A stretch of DNA of 64,000 nt from Gammaproteobacteria bacterium. GTDB lineage: Bacteria; Pseudomonadota; Gammaproteobacteria; Pseudomonadales; Pseudohongiellaceae. Positions 1-9,653 of the stretch are shown one piece after another; position 1 is the first letter of the stretch; each line of letters starts with the position of its first letter. The notes under the pieces were generated by a model. That model saw nothing but the letters and a program-made list of their open reading frames with translations. It made no database searches and had not been told where the DNA came from. Position numbers and translations under genes: made by a program. The stretch is from assembly GCA_009692305.1 (NCBI GenBank), contig SHZK01000002.1, positions 1 through 64,000 on the forward strand, given 5' to 3'.

Positions 1-71
1 AGCAGTATCTGGCCTTGTTCGTCGGTAGTTCAGGTAATCCAGCTGAGCTGGTGGCTTATGCGCTGCCGTAG
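1..71 (+). CDS. C-terminal end of a PQQ-type beta-propeller dehydrogenase (partial)
   Basis: The window opens inside a reading frame that ends QYLALFVGSSGNPAELVAYALP followed by TAG at 69-71. The pattern of a QY-hydrophobic strand, a short glycine-rich turn and a terminal LVAYALP is how the other PQQ dehydrogenases in this window finish (compare the ends at 40910 and 54864). I infer the last blade of a secreted quinoprotein dehydrogenase. Only 22 residues are visible, so the assignment rests on this tail alone. Confidence 0.5.
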   Translation, partial: QYLALFVGSSGNPAELVAYALP

Positions 72-110
72 TTAGATAAAAGCTGTCTAGAAAAAAGCTG
101 TCGAAAAAAA

Positions 111-143
111 GGGGTCAGATTTATTTTAAATCTGACCCCTTTT
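111..143. terminator. REP-like hairpin and probable bidirectional terminator
   Basis: Perfect 12-bp arms (GGGGTCAGATTT at 111-122 and its complement at 128-139) enclose a 5-base loop and run into T-rich sequence on the plus strand and A-rich sequence upstream. It lies between two genes that converge on it. It belongs to a dispersed family also seen near 3634, 5490, 19483 and 36253. Just before it (about 79-118) are 13-bp near-repeats built on AAAAGCTGTC. Confidence 0.7.
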
Positions 144-198
144 CCTTTTGCTACCTTTTTTTCTTTTTCCCGATCAGTATTCCCTGTAATCAGCTTTG

Positions 199-1122
199 CT
201 AATCCAGATCATACACTTCGGCAATCCGGGTGGGTTCGTTGCCTTTATTGCAGATGCGCAAGTAGCGCCACGGATTGTTGAAGTAAGGCACGTCCCAATC
301 GCTGAAAATTTTGTCATCCTGAAAACAAGTGAGCCAGTTGAGCTTGTCATTGCTGACTTCAACGGTGACCGGCTGCTCTGAATTGGCACGCACGATGCGC
401 AGGTCTGAGCGGAAGCCATGGTCTTCGATACGGCGTACTCCGAAATCAATAATGATGCCACCTTCAGGATATACGATAGCCCACTCTACCTCGGGTTTTG
501 TGTTAGTCCGACTGATGTCGGACAGCGCCCCTTCGGGATTGGTGACATTACCGATGCTGGTGACAGTAATACCGCCTGCCGTGAGTCGCTCAGGTGCATT
601 GGCTTCTGACGACGAGATTTGCATAACCGAACTCCATAGGGAACGTGTTAGCAAGAAGATCAACAATAGCAGCAGTATCAGCGTCAACAACGCCAGCAAG
701 AGTCCCAGCTTGTCTGCGTACAACGCGAGGTCGAGCGTTTCTGAAAACAGAGCCAACACTACATCAACCATCATGTAGATGATGACGCCTGCGCAGAGCG
801 CCGCCACGCACCAGCAGATTTTCTCCGGCAGATCGTGTCCCGCAAGTTTCAGAATCAGGTAGGTATAGATCACCACCAGATTGCCCGCGCCAGTTACATA
901 TCAGAGGCCCGGCCCTTCCGGCCCTGCGGAGGGTCCGATTAATCGAAATACGACTGATACCATAAATAGCACTGTGATGAACCAGATGATCGTTTCCGAG
1001 TTCTACAGGATCTGGGAGTTGGGACGCTTGGTGCCGACCAGTCCATTGACGTAGGCCAACAAGCAGACATAGAGTCCGCCAGTGCAGAAAAGCGCGAGGT
1101 AAAAGAGTTCAGCAGGATTCAT
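199..1122 (-). pseudogene. Membrane protein with discoidin-like C-terminal domain, interrupted by two stops
   Basis: Read on the minus strand from ATG at 1122 (or 1137 in the same frame), one frame codes a coherent protein of about 307 codons interrupted by TAG (codon 40) and TGA (codon 74). The first 39 residues hold a membrane segment, the stretch between the stops another (ETIIWFITVLFMVSVVF), and the remainder, open from about 876, adds three more. The last 100 residues contain a strand-rich region with VSNDKLNWLTC and WRYLRICNKG, resembling an F5/8 type C (discoidin-like) fold. Both stops fall in otherwise intact coding sequence, so this looks like recent decay or sequencing error. A shortened protein could start at 876, but no ribosome site is obvious there. 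Function unknown. Confidence 0.6.
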
Positions 1123-1143
1123 TATGGTATTTATCATGAAGGT

Positions 1144-2175
1144 TTATTGCGCTCGCAACTCCTCCATTCTCTCCCCGCGTAAAATATTTTCCATGCCGTA
1201 ATTGCCTTCATGACAGCCATATTCATACAGCTGACCTGCTACTTTCGTCATAGGCACTATGGCGGTGATCTTGTCGGTGAAAGTGGATGGGTCTTCCAGC
1301 GTCCACTCGTAGTCAATGGTGAAGGCACTCACGCGCGTGAAGCGTTCGATGAGGCTCTTGTTTGCAGCGTTGCCAAATTGGCTGAAACTGGGCACTAGAT
1401 CCGTAAAATTTCTGGTCTCGACTACCAGCGTTTCGCCTTCCCAGTAGCCGCGGGAATCGCCGGTCCATAAACGTATATCGGCATCGAGGGCGGGCTTGTC
1501 ACCGAGTGGAACGATGCGCGCGTCATGCACCATCTCGGTCATGATTACCGCGTTGTCCTTGTTCTGGAAGATCTGCACATTGGCATTGTAGCCGCCACCG
1601 GTAAATGGCGGCCCGGCGTTAAAGCCGATCAGGCAGCGCTCCGACAGTCCGCGATCCTCCGGCCCGTTCTTGCCGATGCCGCCGAATACGGCGAGTACCG
1701 GTCGCTCGCCGGGAACATCGGGTCCCAGGTTGGCGGTGTGTACTGCGGCGCCTTCCACCCGGCCAGGCAAACGACCATCGGTTGGATAGACAATCAGTGA
1801 GGTGCGCACGTTGGCGCCGATGCTGGCAGATTCGTACCAGAAATTGTTATAGCCGCCGGTGCTGTCGCCTGCTTCCGGGGCCTGCGGGTCCGACACCAGT
1901 GCGGCCTCGGCGGCATCAGCCTCCACGCGCCGCTCTGCCTGACTGATGCGATCCTGTTCAAATTCCTCGGGAGTCAGAAATTCCTGGAGGCCGAAGCGCT
2001 GCGGTCGCTGCAATGGTGTGCTGGAATTGAAATTCCACACACCCTGCAAGTCGGGCTGGCCCCACTCGGTGCGTGGCGCGACATAATCAGTGGTGGTTTG
2101 AGCAATGACCGGGTTCAATGCACCAAGCAGCGGGCCGACCAGTGTGGTAACAAGCAGCAATAATTTGGCTTTCAA
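1144..2175 (-). CDS. Secreted PDLQGVW-family protein, copy 1
   Basis: 343 residues with a Sec signal (cleavage near VIAQ, residue 26). It opens with PRTEWGQPDLQGVWNF and ends with the family signature YEYGCHEGNYGMENILRG. This uncharacterised family is common in Acidobacteria and marine Gammaproteobacteria; four members lie in this window (1144, 8604, 48332, 49358). Conserved central motifs are GPEDRGLSERC, VQIFQNKDNAVIMTEM and LWTGDSRGYWEGETLVVET. The start is TTG with an AAGGGG site 7 bases upstream. It is periplasmic or extracellular. The Cys-His-Glu near the end could bind a metal or form a disulfide, but that is inference. Confidence 0.8.
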   Translation of the reverse strand: MKAKLLLLVTTLVGPLLGALNPVIAQTTTDYVAPRTEWGQPDLQGVWNFNSSTPLQRPQRFGLQEFLTPEEFEQDRISQAERRVEADAAEAALVSDPQAPEAGDSTGGYNNFWYESASIGANVRTSLIVYPTDGRLPGRVEGAAVHTANLGPDVPGERPVLAVFGGIGKNGPEDRGLSERCLIGFNAGPPFTGGGYNANVQIFQNKDNAVIMTEMVHDARIVPLGDKPALDADIRLWTGDSRGYWEGETLVVETRNFTDLVPSFSQFGNAANKSLIERFTRVSAFTIDYEWTLEDPSTFTDKITAIVPMTKVAGQLYEYGCHEGNYGMENILRGERMEELRAQ

Positions 2176-2282
2176 GGCGATTCCCCTTAAATTGTAATGA
2201 CTTGATGCTATGTCATCTGAGTAACTACAAACAACTCTATTTGACGACTATTCAATTTATCCCGACGGCAGCCGCGGCGCAC

Positions 2283-2501
2283 ATGGACTCTATCAAAGAC
2301 CTCATCCCCGGCGTGCGCGACGGCCTCACCCGCAAAGAGCGGGTCATCCTCTATTGCCTGCAGCGGGCGCAAAAGGAGTTTCCGGGACGTAATGTGCCCA
2401 CGATACTGCTGTATGGCCGGGTGCTTGAACATATGGATATGGACGAACACGAGTTTCAGTCCATTCTCTCGCGCATGGCAGGGCTGACCCGGGATACCTG
2501 A
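2283..2501 (+). CDS. Small conserved-looking hypothetical protein, 72 aa
   Basis: Starting at ATG 2283 the frame gives a soluble, charged, helix-rich protein (DGLTRKERVILYCLQRAQKEFPGRN, then LYGRVLEHMDMDEHEF). The alternation of amphipathic helices suggests a small helix-turn-helix or partner-binding protein, but I do not recognise the family. An upstream in-frame start at 2202 would add a poor leader. It lies between a divergent PDLQGVW gene and the NHL gene at 2659. Confidence 0.45.
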   Translation: MDSIKDLIPGVRDGLTRKERVILYCLQRAQKEFPGRNVPTILLYGRVLEHMDMDEHEFQSILSRMAGLTRDT

Positions 2502-2658
2502 GTCCGACTGATTTTACTTGCTGCATTCCGCGTATACCGGCAGCACTTGGACGCCGCCTTTGTTCCCCGCTTGAACTCTGGCTATACTCAGCTGGCCAAC
2601 TGAAATGGCCAACTAAACATCCAATTACCCTCAGCACTGCACTGCAACGAGAATACTC

Positions 2659-3621
2659 ATGCGATTAATCACACTGTCCTGTCTGCTTCTGTTACTCATC
2701 TCACCCCTGGCTTCCGCCCAGCGACCGATACGGCCGTTGCTGCCACTGCGTGCTTACACACTGATGGACTACCAACCGGTGGAGTTTACCGAGGCGTTTG
2801 CGTTGCCGGCGTCGATGGAGACTGCTTCCTATGCCGGGGTCGCCATGAATGCGGCCGACAATCTGGTAATTCTGAGTCGTGGCACACCCACGTTTCTGGA
2901 GTTTGACAAGCGTGGCCAATTCGTTCGCTCCTTTGGCGCCGATGGCTTGTTCACGCGCAGCCATGGCCTGCACATCGACAAGGACAACAACATCTGGGCC
3001 ACTGATGTCGCCGACCATGTGGTGATGAAGCTGGATGCCGATGGCAATGTGCTGATGACCATCGGCACCAAAGGCACTGCTGGGGAATGGGACGAGGCGG
3101 CCGGCAATCACCTGTTGTCCGAACCCAACGATGTCGTGCTGGACTCGATGGGAAATATTTATATCGCTCAGGGCCACGGCGGCAATCTGCCGCGCGTGTT
3201 GAAGTTTAATCCCCGTGGTGAGTTCATCACGCAGTGGGGCAGTCGTGGCTATGACCCTGGCCAGTTTGTGGCGGCGCACGCGATCGAGATTGATGGCAAC
3301 GACGTGCTGCTGGTAGCAGACCGCGAGAACATGCGCATCCAGCGCTTCGACACCAGCGGCAATTTGTTGCGCGAGTGGAAATTTGACGCCGTAGTCTGCG
3401 CCCTGTTTCTGCATAGAGATGGTTATATGTACATCACCACCGGCTTCGATGGCGAACTGGCGAAGGTGGATATGGACGGCAATGTGCTCGGCGCCATCGG
3501 CAGCCCTGGCACCGGCAATGGCCAGTTCGGCGAAGCCCATGCGCTGACCCTGGACAGTGAACATAACGTTTACATTGGAGACGTGATTTTGCGCCGCATC
3601 CAAAAATTCGAGAAACAATAG
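2659..3621 (+). CDS. Exported NHL-repeat beta-propeller protein
   Basis: 320 residues with a Sec signal ending near ASAQ (residue 21). About six NHL-type blades follow, each of the form D-x-x-G-N-hydrophobic with an aromatic or lysine-phenylalanine turn: DKDNNIWATDVADHVVMKLD, DSMGNIYIAQGHG, ADRENMRIQRFDTSGN, DMDGNVLGAIGSPG. The fold resembles the lyase domain of peptidylglycine alpha-amidating enzymes and SMP-30-like propellers. Other NHL proteins here are at 35030 and 50746. Substrate unknown; a binding scaffold or lyase are both possible. Confidence 0.75.
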   Translation: MRLITLSCLLLLLISPLASAQRPIRPLLPLRAYTLMDYQPVEFTEAFALPASMETASYAGVAMNAADNLVILSRGTPTFLEFDKRGQFVRSFGADGLFTRSHGLHIDKDNNIWATDVADHVVMKLDADGNVLMTIGTKGTAGEWDEAAGNHLLSEPNDVVLDSMGNIYIAQGHGGNLPRVLKFNPRGEFITQWGSRGYDPGQFVAAHAIEIDGNDVLLVADRENMRIQRFDTSGNLLREWKFDAVVCALFLHRDGYMYITTGFDGELAKVDMDGNVLGAIGSPGTGNGQFGEAHALTLDSEHNVYIGDVILRRIQKFEKQ

Positions 3622-3633
3622 AGTACAAGACAA

Positions 3634-3660
3634 AAAGGTGCCAGATTTGTTTTTACAGAT
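3634..3660. repeat. Half copy of the REP-like GGTGTCAGATTT repeat
   Basis: AAAAAGGTGCCAGATTTG followed by a T run matches one arm of the dispersed hairpin family with one change (GCC for GTC). The second arm is missing or degenerate, so termination activity is uncertain. It sits between the NHL gene and the M28 peptidase. Confidence 0.45.
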
Positions 3661-3757
3661 GGTTGTTGCTACTTAATTGGTGAATTTATATACGTTTACT
3701 GTCCGCCTTTTTTCTGTTCTCTGGCATTTCACACCAATTCAACACAGGTAAAAGATC

Positions 3758-5467
3758 ATGGAAATTATCAACCGACCACTCGCCACCTTGGCCTGTCTCA
3801 TGCTGCTGCTGGTCACCTGCAGCCCTGAGTCGCAGCAAGGCGCGCCTGATCCTGCAGTGACCACTACTGCCCCGGGCGCCGCCATGACGGCGACCGAACG
3901 CACCGAGGCGGAATTGCATCAACACATTCGTGTGCTGGCCTCGGACGAATTCGGTGGCCGCGCACCAGCCACTCCCGGCGAGACACTCACCACTGATTAT
4001 CTGCAGGCGCAGTTCCGCGCACTTGGTTTGCAGCCGGGTAATGGCGACAGTTATTTGCAGGAAGTGCCGGTGACCGAGATCACCGCCGACAGCAACGTAG
4101 TACTCGCCCTGCGCGGCAGCGACTATTTTGCCGACCTGCGCTACGCCGAGGACATGGTGGTAAGCACTTATCGGGAAGTGGAGAACATCGGTATCGACAA
4201 CAGTGAGCTGGTGTTTGTGGGCTATGGCATCGTCGCGCCGGAACGTAACTGGAACGACTATGCGAATGTTGATGTGCAAGGCAAGACCGTGGTGATTCTG
4301 GTAAATGATCCCGGCTATGCTACCGGCGATCCTGAATTGTTCAACGGCAATACCATGACGTGGTATGGCCGCTGGCCTTATAAATACGAGGAAGCGGCAC
4401 GCCAGGGAGCAGCCGGCGCCATCATCATTCATGAAGCTGGTGCCGCCGCTTAGGGTTGGGATGTAGTGCGCAATAGCTGGACCGGTCCGCAAATTGTGTT
4501 GACCTCACCCGATGGCGGCGCGAATCAGTCGCCGGTGATTGGCTGGTTAACGCAGGAGTCGGCACGGGACTTGTTTGACGGCGCAGGACTCGATTTCGAT
4601 GCACTCGTCACCGCGGCGGCGCAACCTGGATTCCAAGCAGTGCCGATTGGAGATATCCGCGCATCCGCCAGCCTGACCAATACGATTCGACGCTCGGTCT
4701 CCAATAATGTCATCGCCGTGCTGCCAGGCAGTGAGCGCCCGCAGGAGACGATAATCTACACGGCGCATTGGGATCATCTGGGTATCAATCCAGAACTGCC
4801 CGACGACCAAATCTATAATGGTGCCAACGATAATGCGACCGGCACCGCCGCGCTGTTCTCGCTCGCCAGAATGTTTACTAAAAGTCCGCAACCGCCGCAG
4901 CGCTCTGTGGTGTTCCTGGCAGTTACTGCCGAAGAGTCCGGCTTGCTGGGGTCACAGTGGTATGCCGATAATCCTTTGTATCCCGTGGCCACCACTGTAG
5001 CCAATATCAACATGGATGCACTAGGCACCAATGACTCCATGCGGGATGTTGTGGTTGTGGGTGCAGGCAACAGCGAGCTGGAAGATTATTTAAGAGACGC
5101 GGTGGCCGCGCAGGACGGTCGCTACATTGCTGCGGAGCCGCATCCGGAACGAGGCTACTATTACCGCTCCGATCACCTGAATTTCGCACGCAAGGGCATT
5201 CCTGCATTGTATGCAAAGAGTGGCGAGGACAGCATTATTGGTGGCCGTGAACGCGGTGCTCAGCAGGCGCAGGAATATACCGACATTCGCTATCACGCGC
5301 CCTCTGACGAATATGATTCTGCCTGGGATCTGAGCGGAGTAGTACTGGACATCGACCTCTACTTCACCATAGGACGGCGGTTAAGCATGGAAAGCAGTTG
5401 GCCGAACTGGTATGAGGGCAATGAGTTCAAGGCAGCTCGGGATGCGACCGCCGCCGAGCGCGAGTAG
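3758..5467 (+). pseudogene. M28-family aminopeptidase split by an in-frame amber codon
   Basis: One frame from ATG 3758 to TAG 5465-5467 is interrupted once by TAG at 4451-4453 and stays in frame after it. The first 231 residues carry a lipoprotein-type signal (LLLVTC) and the start of a PA-type insert. After the stop the protein resumes at GWDVVRNSW and includes every M28 zinc ligand motif: AHWDHLG, NGANDNATGTA, EESGLLGS, NMDALG and SDHLNF. In relatives the broken point usually reads A-A-Y-x-W-x-V-V, so TAT or TAC to TAG is the likely change. The downstream part could be translated from GTG 4466 but would lack a signal. Without suppression the product is a truncated, inactive lipoprotein. 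Confidence 0.75.
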
Positions 5468-5488
5468 TTAAGACAATAAAAGGTTCTA

Positions 5489-5540
5489 AAAAAGCTGTCT
5501 GGTTTATTTTCCTGATACGGAAAAATACCTGACACCTTTT
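5489..5540. terminator. Degenerate REP-like hairpin between converging genes
   Basis: The left arm (AAGCTGTCTGGTTT) and the right arm (AAATACCTGACACC) pair imperfectly and end in a run of T. It has the same arm core as the copies at 111, 19483 and 36253, and again lies between converging genes. Confidence 0.5.
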
Positions 5541-5545
5541 TTTGT

Positions 5546-7333
5546 TTAGGGCAGCTTGAATACAAACAGGATATTGCCACCCGCGCGCTGCTGCACTTCC
5601 GGAGTATGCCTGCGGTAGTTTACGCCACCGCCAGCCGCGATCGCTACGTACTGCACGCCATCCACGCTGTAGGACACGGGAAAGCCGCCAGCAGACGAAT
5701 TCAGAATCTGTTCCCATAACACAGCACCGGTGTCGGCATCGAACGCGCGAAAGCGGCGCGCATCATCAGAGACGAACACGAGACCACCGCCGGTTGTCAG
5801 CACCGAGCCACCGATACCTTCTCGCTGTCGATATGTCCACTTCGCCGCACCAGTAGCCACATCCACAGCGGTGAACTGCCCCACCTGCCCTTCGAATCCA
5901 GGTCTCTCAACCGGCACCGACGTCGCTGAACTGTGGTGCAGCCCTACGGTCGGCTCTACCGGCCGCAAGTAAAAATCCATACAGGTGTTATTGGTAGGCG
6001 CGTACAGCAGGTTGGTTTGTGGACTATAGCCAACCGAATTCCAGTTGATGCCGCCCTGTGTAGTTGGGCACACGAGTTTGTTCTGGCGAATTTCGGTAAT
6101 TGCGATCTCCGGATTGGTGATGCCTTTGCGGTTCGCGATGTCCACGCCGATGATCACGTTCTGGAAATTGGTCTCGGTGGCCCACAGGAATTCGCCAGTG
6201 GCAGCATCGAGTGTCCACACGATGCCCGGCTTTCCGGGCACGCCTGTGATGACCTTCCGGCGCGCACTCGAGGCAATATCCGGATTGATCCAGGACACGG
6301 CATCCGCGTCCGGTGTCACCTCCGATTCCACGATGATGCGCTCAAAAGGATGATCCTGATCCCAGTTATCGCCAGGTATGTGCTGGAAGTACCACACGAT
6401 CTCGCCGGTGTCGGCATTCAGCGCCAGCGTGGAATTGGTATACAACACGTCGCCACCCTTGGTGTCGCGCTGAATCTCACCCCAGGGAATGGGCACCGCA
6501 ATGCCCATGAAAATCAGATTCAATTCCGGATCGTAACTGGCCGGCATCCAGGCCGAGCCGCCGCGGCGCAATTCATCGGGTACTGTTCCCCAACTTTCGC
6601 CGCCTGGTTCGCCGATCTTCGGCACGGTATTCGTGCGCCACAGTTCCTCGCCGGTGTCGGCATCGTGGGCTGTAATCCAGCAACCGGTGTTGATGTAATA
6701 GCAGCCCGACATGCCGGCGATGATCTTGCCATCGAACACTTGTGGTCCACCGGAGTAATGCTGACCCACAGTCCAGTCACCCACCTGATGTTCCCAGGTC
6801 ACTGCACCGGTTCTGGCATTAAGCGACACCAGATAGGCATCACGCGTGGCGAGAATCAGCTGGTCTTTATACAAGGTGCCATTGCGATTGGCGCAGGACA
6901 GCGGTGCGGCATGATCTACCGGCGGGCGTCGGTATTCCCAGAGTGGCGTGCCGTCGGTAGCATCCACCGCCTCGATGAAATCGCAGGCTTGTGGCAAAAA
7001 CATCACACCATCATGCACCAGCGGCGTGGTTTCCTGCATGCCGGGCTCCATGGTCCAGGCCCAGGCCAGCCGCAAACTGCCGACGTTGGTCTTGTCAATC
7101 TGATCCAGCGGGCTGTAGCCCCAGTGATTCGCCGTGCGCCGCCACATCAGCCAGTCGTCTGCAGGTGGAGCTGCCAGGTCTTCCAGTGTGACCAGCGTAT
7201 AGTTATCCAGTAACGATTGTGAGGATGAAGATGGCTGGGCAGTACTGCTTGAGGCGTACGCAAGCAAAATGAGAGGAATGTAACTAAGGAGGTTCATGAC
7301 ACGCTGAACGTTGCCAGACTTGCTTGACTGCAT
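5546..7333 (-). CDS. PQQ-dependent dehydrogenase-like beta-propeller
   Basis: 595 residues, preceded by AAGGAACG 5 bases before ATG 7333. A signal peptide follows a short charged leader (LLSYIPLILLAYASSSTAQ). The blades carry tryptophan-docking motifs typical of PQQ enzymes, such as AVDATDGTPLWEYRRP, NADTGEIVWYFQH and DADTGAVLWEQ. The acidic NWDQDHPFE element sits where membrane and soluble quinoprotein alcohol dehydrogenases keep an active-site region. SGCYYINTGC contains two close cysteines that may form a disulfide. It should oxidise an alcohol, aldose or similar substrate in the periplasm and pass electrons to a cytochrome or quinone. There is no fused heme domain. Substrate not predictable. 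Confidence 0.85.
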   Translation of the reverse strand: MQSSKSGNVQRVMNLLSYIPLILLAYASSSTAQPSSSSQSLLDNYTLVTLEDLAAPPADDWLMWRRTANHWGYSPLDQIDKTNVGSLRLAWAWTMEPGMQETTPLVHDGVMFLPQACDFIEAVDATDGTPLWEYRRPPVDHAAPLSCANRNGTLYKDQLILATRDAYLVSLNARTGAVTWEHQVGDWTVGQHYSGGPQVFDGKIIAGMSGCYYINTGCWITAHDADTGEELWRTNTVPKIGEPGGESWGTVPDELRRGGSAWMPASYDPELNLIFMGIAVPIPWGEIQRDTKGGDVLYTNSTLALNADTGEIVWYFQHIPGDNWDQDHPFERIIVESEVTPDADAVSWINPDIASSARRKVITGVPGKPGIVWTLDAATGEFLWATETNFQNVIIGVDIANRKGITNPEIAITEIRQNKLVCPTTQGGINWNSVGYSPQTNLLYAPTNNTCMDFYLRPVEPTVGLHHSSATSVPVERPGFEGQVGQFTAVDVATGAAKWTYRQREGIGGSVLTTGGGLVFVSDDARRFRAFDADTGAVLWEQILNSSAGGFPVSYSVDGVQYVAIAAGGGVNYRRHTPEVQQRAGGNILFVFKLP

Positions 7334-7402
7334 GGTGCGTTCCTTTTTTATTATAATTTCTTTAGTGAAACCAAATTATTCGAATATATTAAACCCTTGA
7401 GG

Positions 7403-8584
7403 TCATGCACGTGGCACGCGTGCGCCGGCCAGAATGGTTTCGGATGGAAACAGGCGCTGAGTGCCAACGCGTACATTTTCATAATTATCCAGAAAATCAA
7501 AAGTACCTTCCCGTAGTTCTAGGATAGCCAGATCGGCTGGAGCTCCGACATGCAAGGTTCCCTTGTCACGCAGAAATGGAAATACGCGCGCCGGATGGGA
7601 TGTGGCACAGGCCACCGCGTCACTCAGACTCATGCCACCAAAATTTACCAACTTGGAGATGACGTTAGGGAAATCCACCACGCCAGGCACGCTGCGACTG
7701 GTAGCGAAGCCATCAGTGGAAGTCGTGTCAGGCCAAAAGCCTGTCGCCATGATGGCGTCAAAGGTATCCCGGCGCAGATGATCGATGCGGCCGTTGGCCA
7801 CGTCGAACCAGATGCCGCGACGGCGGGCTTCCAGAATTTCCGGCAGCATACGACCATTGGCATTTATGATCGCATTCGGTGGTGGCGCGAACATGTGCGT
7901 GACAATGTCACCGGGCTTCAGCAATTTAATCAGCATGCTCATGGGCGTGACCGACTGGCCCATGTGAATCATTACTGGAAGGTTGAAGGAGGATGCGACT
8001 TCCTGAGCACGTCGTAATACTCCGACATCATCTGCAGTCACTCCGGCAGTGAGACGTGCCTTGACGCCGACCACATACTTACTGTTACGAGCTAGCGCGG
8101 CCTTCGCGGCTGCGACATCGGCTAACGCCAGATCTGCCGTGTCGCCTTCACCCCGCACACCCAAGCGGCCTATGTTGATCAGAATGCGCGCGGGCTGCGG
8201 TGCGTCGCGCGCGATCGCAACCACAGCGTCGATCCCGTCCGCGCCTGCCGAGCCGGCATCCACCCATCCGGTTATACCATCGGACAGACAGATGTGTGGA
8301 CCCTGGGCATCCTGTGCGTAGTGACCGTGTATATCGAGCAGACCCGGTACTACCAGTTTACCAGCGGCATTAATTTCTTGCGTTGCTGTGGCAGTGATAC
8401 CAGCGGCGACGGCTGCGATGCGACCATTACTGATCGCGACATCAGCGATGGTGTCTATATGCAATGAGGGATCGATGACGCGGCCGCCCCTGACAATCAG
8501 GTCGTAGGACTGCGCGAAGACAAACGGCGCGCGACCGACGAGGGCGGCGCAAATGGCGGAACGCAGGAAGCGACGGCGATGCAT
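7403..8584 (-). CDS. Tat-exported amidohydrolase/deacetylase-family metallohydrolase
   Basis: 393 residues from ATG 8584, beginning HRRRFLRSAICAALVG, a Tat-like leader. The amidohydrolase fold is clear: SYDLIVRGGRVIDPS, GLLDIHGHYAQ as the metal-binding H-x-H, KARLTAG with the probable carbamylated lysine, MIHMG and a C-terminal HPARVFPF plus GAPADLAILEL. It is closest in style to the deacetylase/dihydroorotase-like branch rather than true dihydroorotase. The annotated frame could extend upstream to 8638, but that would overlap the PDLQGVW gene ending at 8604. The pair is probably co-transcribed. Substrate unknown. Confidence 0.75.
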   Translation of the reverse strand: MHRRRFLRSAICAALVGRAPFVFAQSYDLIVRGGRVIDPSLHIDTIADVAISNGRIAAVAAGITATATQEINAAGKLVVPGLLDIHGHYAQDAQGPHICLSDGITGWVDAGSAGADGIDAVVAIARDAPQPARILINIGRLGVRGEGDTADLALADVAAAKAALARNSKYVVGVKARLTAGVTADDVGVLRRAQEVASSFNLPVMIHMGQSVTPMSMLIKLLKPGDIVTHMFAPPPNAIINANGRMLPEILEARRRGIWFDVANGRIDHLRRDTFDAIMATGFWPDTTSTDGFATSRSVPGVVDFPNVISKLVNFGGMSLSDAVACATSHPARVFPFLRDKGTLHVGAPADLAILELREGTFDFLDNYENVRVGTQRLFPSETILAGARVPRA

Positions 8585-8603
8585 GCGATGAACTACCCTT
8601 GTG

Positions 8604-9653
8604 CTAGCGTGATGCTTCTGTTGGCTGCCCTTCCTCAAAGCGCTGTCCGCGCAACAGATTCTTCATGCCATAGTTGCCCTCGTGACAGGCGTATTCGTAC
8701 AACTGTCCAGCTACTTTCGTTAACGGCACGATGGCGACGAGTTTGTCGGTAAATGTACCGGGATCGTCGATAGTGAATTCATAATCCACCGTGTCGAAGC
8801 CGGTACGCGTGAATTTTTCGGTGAGCACGGCTTTTTCATTCGAGCCGACAAAACTGTAATTCAGTGACTGGCGCAGGCCATTAAAGTTTTTCGTCTCGAC
8901 CACCAAGGTATCGCCTTCATACCAGCCGCGGGAATCGCCCGACCATAACTTGATCTCTGCGGGCAACTCAGGCTTGTCGCCGAGGGGCACGATGCGGGCA
9001 TCGTGTATCATCTCGGTATAAATCACCGCAGTGTCCCGGCCCTGGATTATCTGTACATTGTTGTTGTACAGGCTCGGGGTGAACGGTGGGCCCGAGTTGA
9101 AACCGACAATACAACGCTCGGACAGGCCGCGATCTTCCGGTCCGTCTTTGGCGATGCCGCCAACCAGTGTTCGCACCGGGCGGGTGCCAGGAGTATCGGG
9201 CCCAAGCGTATCAAATTGGCGTGCAACACCCTCGACTGTCGCCGGGTATTTGCCATTGGTGGGATAGACGATTAGTGACGTTCTGACCGTGTCACCAATG
9301 CTGGCGCTCTCGAACCAGAAGTCGTTATAGCCGCCGGGATCAGCTGCCACTTCCGGCGCATTGGGGTCAACCACCCGCTCGGCGGCGGCCGCATCGGCGG
9401 CGGCAGCTGCTGCTGCTTGCTTGGCTAATTCTTCCTGAATTTGTTCTGGCGTCAAAAATTCCTGATCACCGAAGCGATCCGGGCGCTGCATAGGAATGGA
9501 CGTGGCAAAATTCCACACCCCATACAGATCAGGGTGGCCATATTCGGTACGTGGCACTTGATAGTCACTGGCTGATTGGGCGGCAACCGCGCCGGCGATA
9601 GTACTGCATATAATCGCGGCTACGGCTGAAACAAGGCTGCTTGTTGCTTTCAT
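8604..9653 (-). CDS. Secreted PDLQGVW-family protein, copy 2
   Basis: 349 residues from ATG 9653, preceded by GCGAGG. It has a Sec signal (IICSTIAGAVAAQ), then PRTEYGHPDLYGVWNF, an alanine-rich linker (AAAAAADAAAAERV), GPEDRGLSERCIVGFNSGPP, LWSGDSRGWYEGDTLVVET and the C-terminal YEYACHEGNYGMKNLLRG. Nearest in layout to copies at 1144 and 49358. It lies directly upstream of the Tat amidohydrolase with a 19-bp gap, suggesting one transcript and a shared exported pathway. Confidence 0.8.
   Translation of the reverse strand: MKATSSLVSAVAAIICSTIAGAVAAQSASDYQVPRTEYGHPDLYGVWNFATSIPMQRPDRFGDQEFLTPEQIQEELAKQAAAAAAADAAAAERVVDPNAPEVAADPGGYNDFWFESASIGDTVRTSLIVYPTNGKYPATVEGVARQFDTLGPDTPGTRPVRTLVGGIAKDGPEDRGLSERCIVGFNSGPPFTPSLYNNNVQIIQGRDTAVIYTEMIHDARIVPLGDKPELPAEIKLWSGDSRGWYEGDTLVVETKNFNGLRQSLNYSFVGSNEKAVLTEKFTRTGFDTVDYEFTIDDPGTFTDKLVAIVPLTKVAGQLYEYACHEGNYGMKNLLRGQRFEEGQPTEASR

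Noticed and set aside
3758-5467. Amber codon reassigned to an amino acid genome-wide
   Set aside because: Many complete genes in the window end in TAG at family-typical lengths (for example at 3621, 23296, 28922, 45831, 53091 and 62079).
5933-7213. Long plus-strand frame of 426 codons
   Set aside because: It is antisense to a clear PQQ dehydrogenase, is rich in His/Arg as expected of a shadow frame, and has no domain. Similar shadows at 2701-3633, 3686-4492 and 23933-24919 were dropped.
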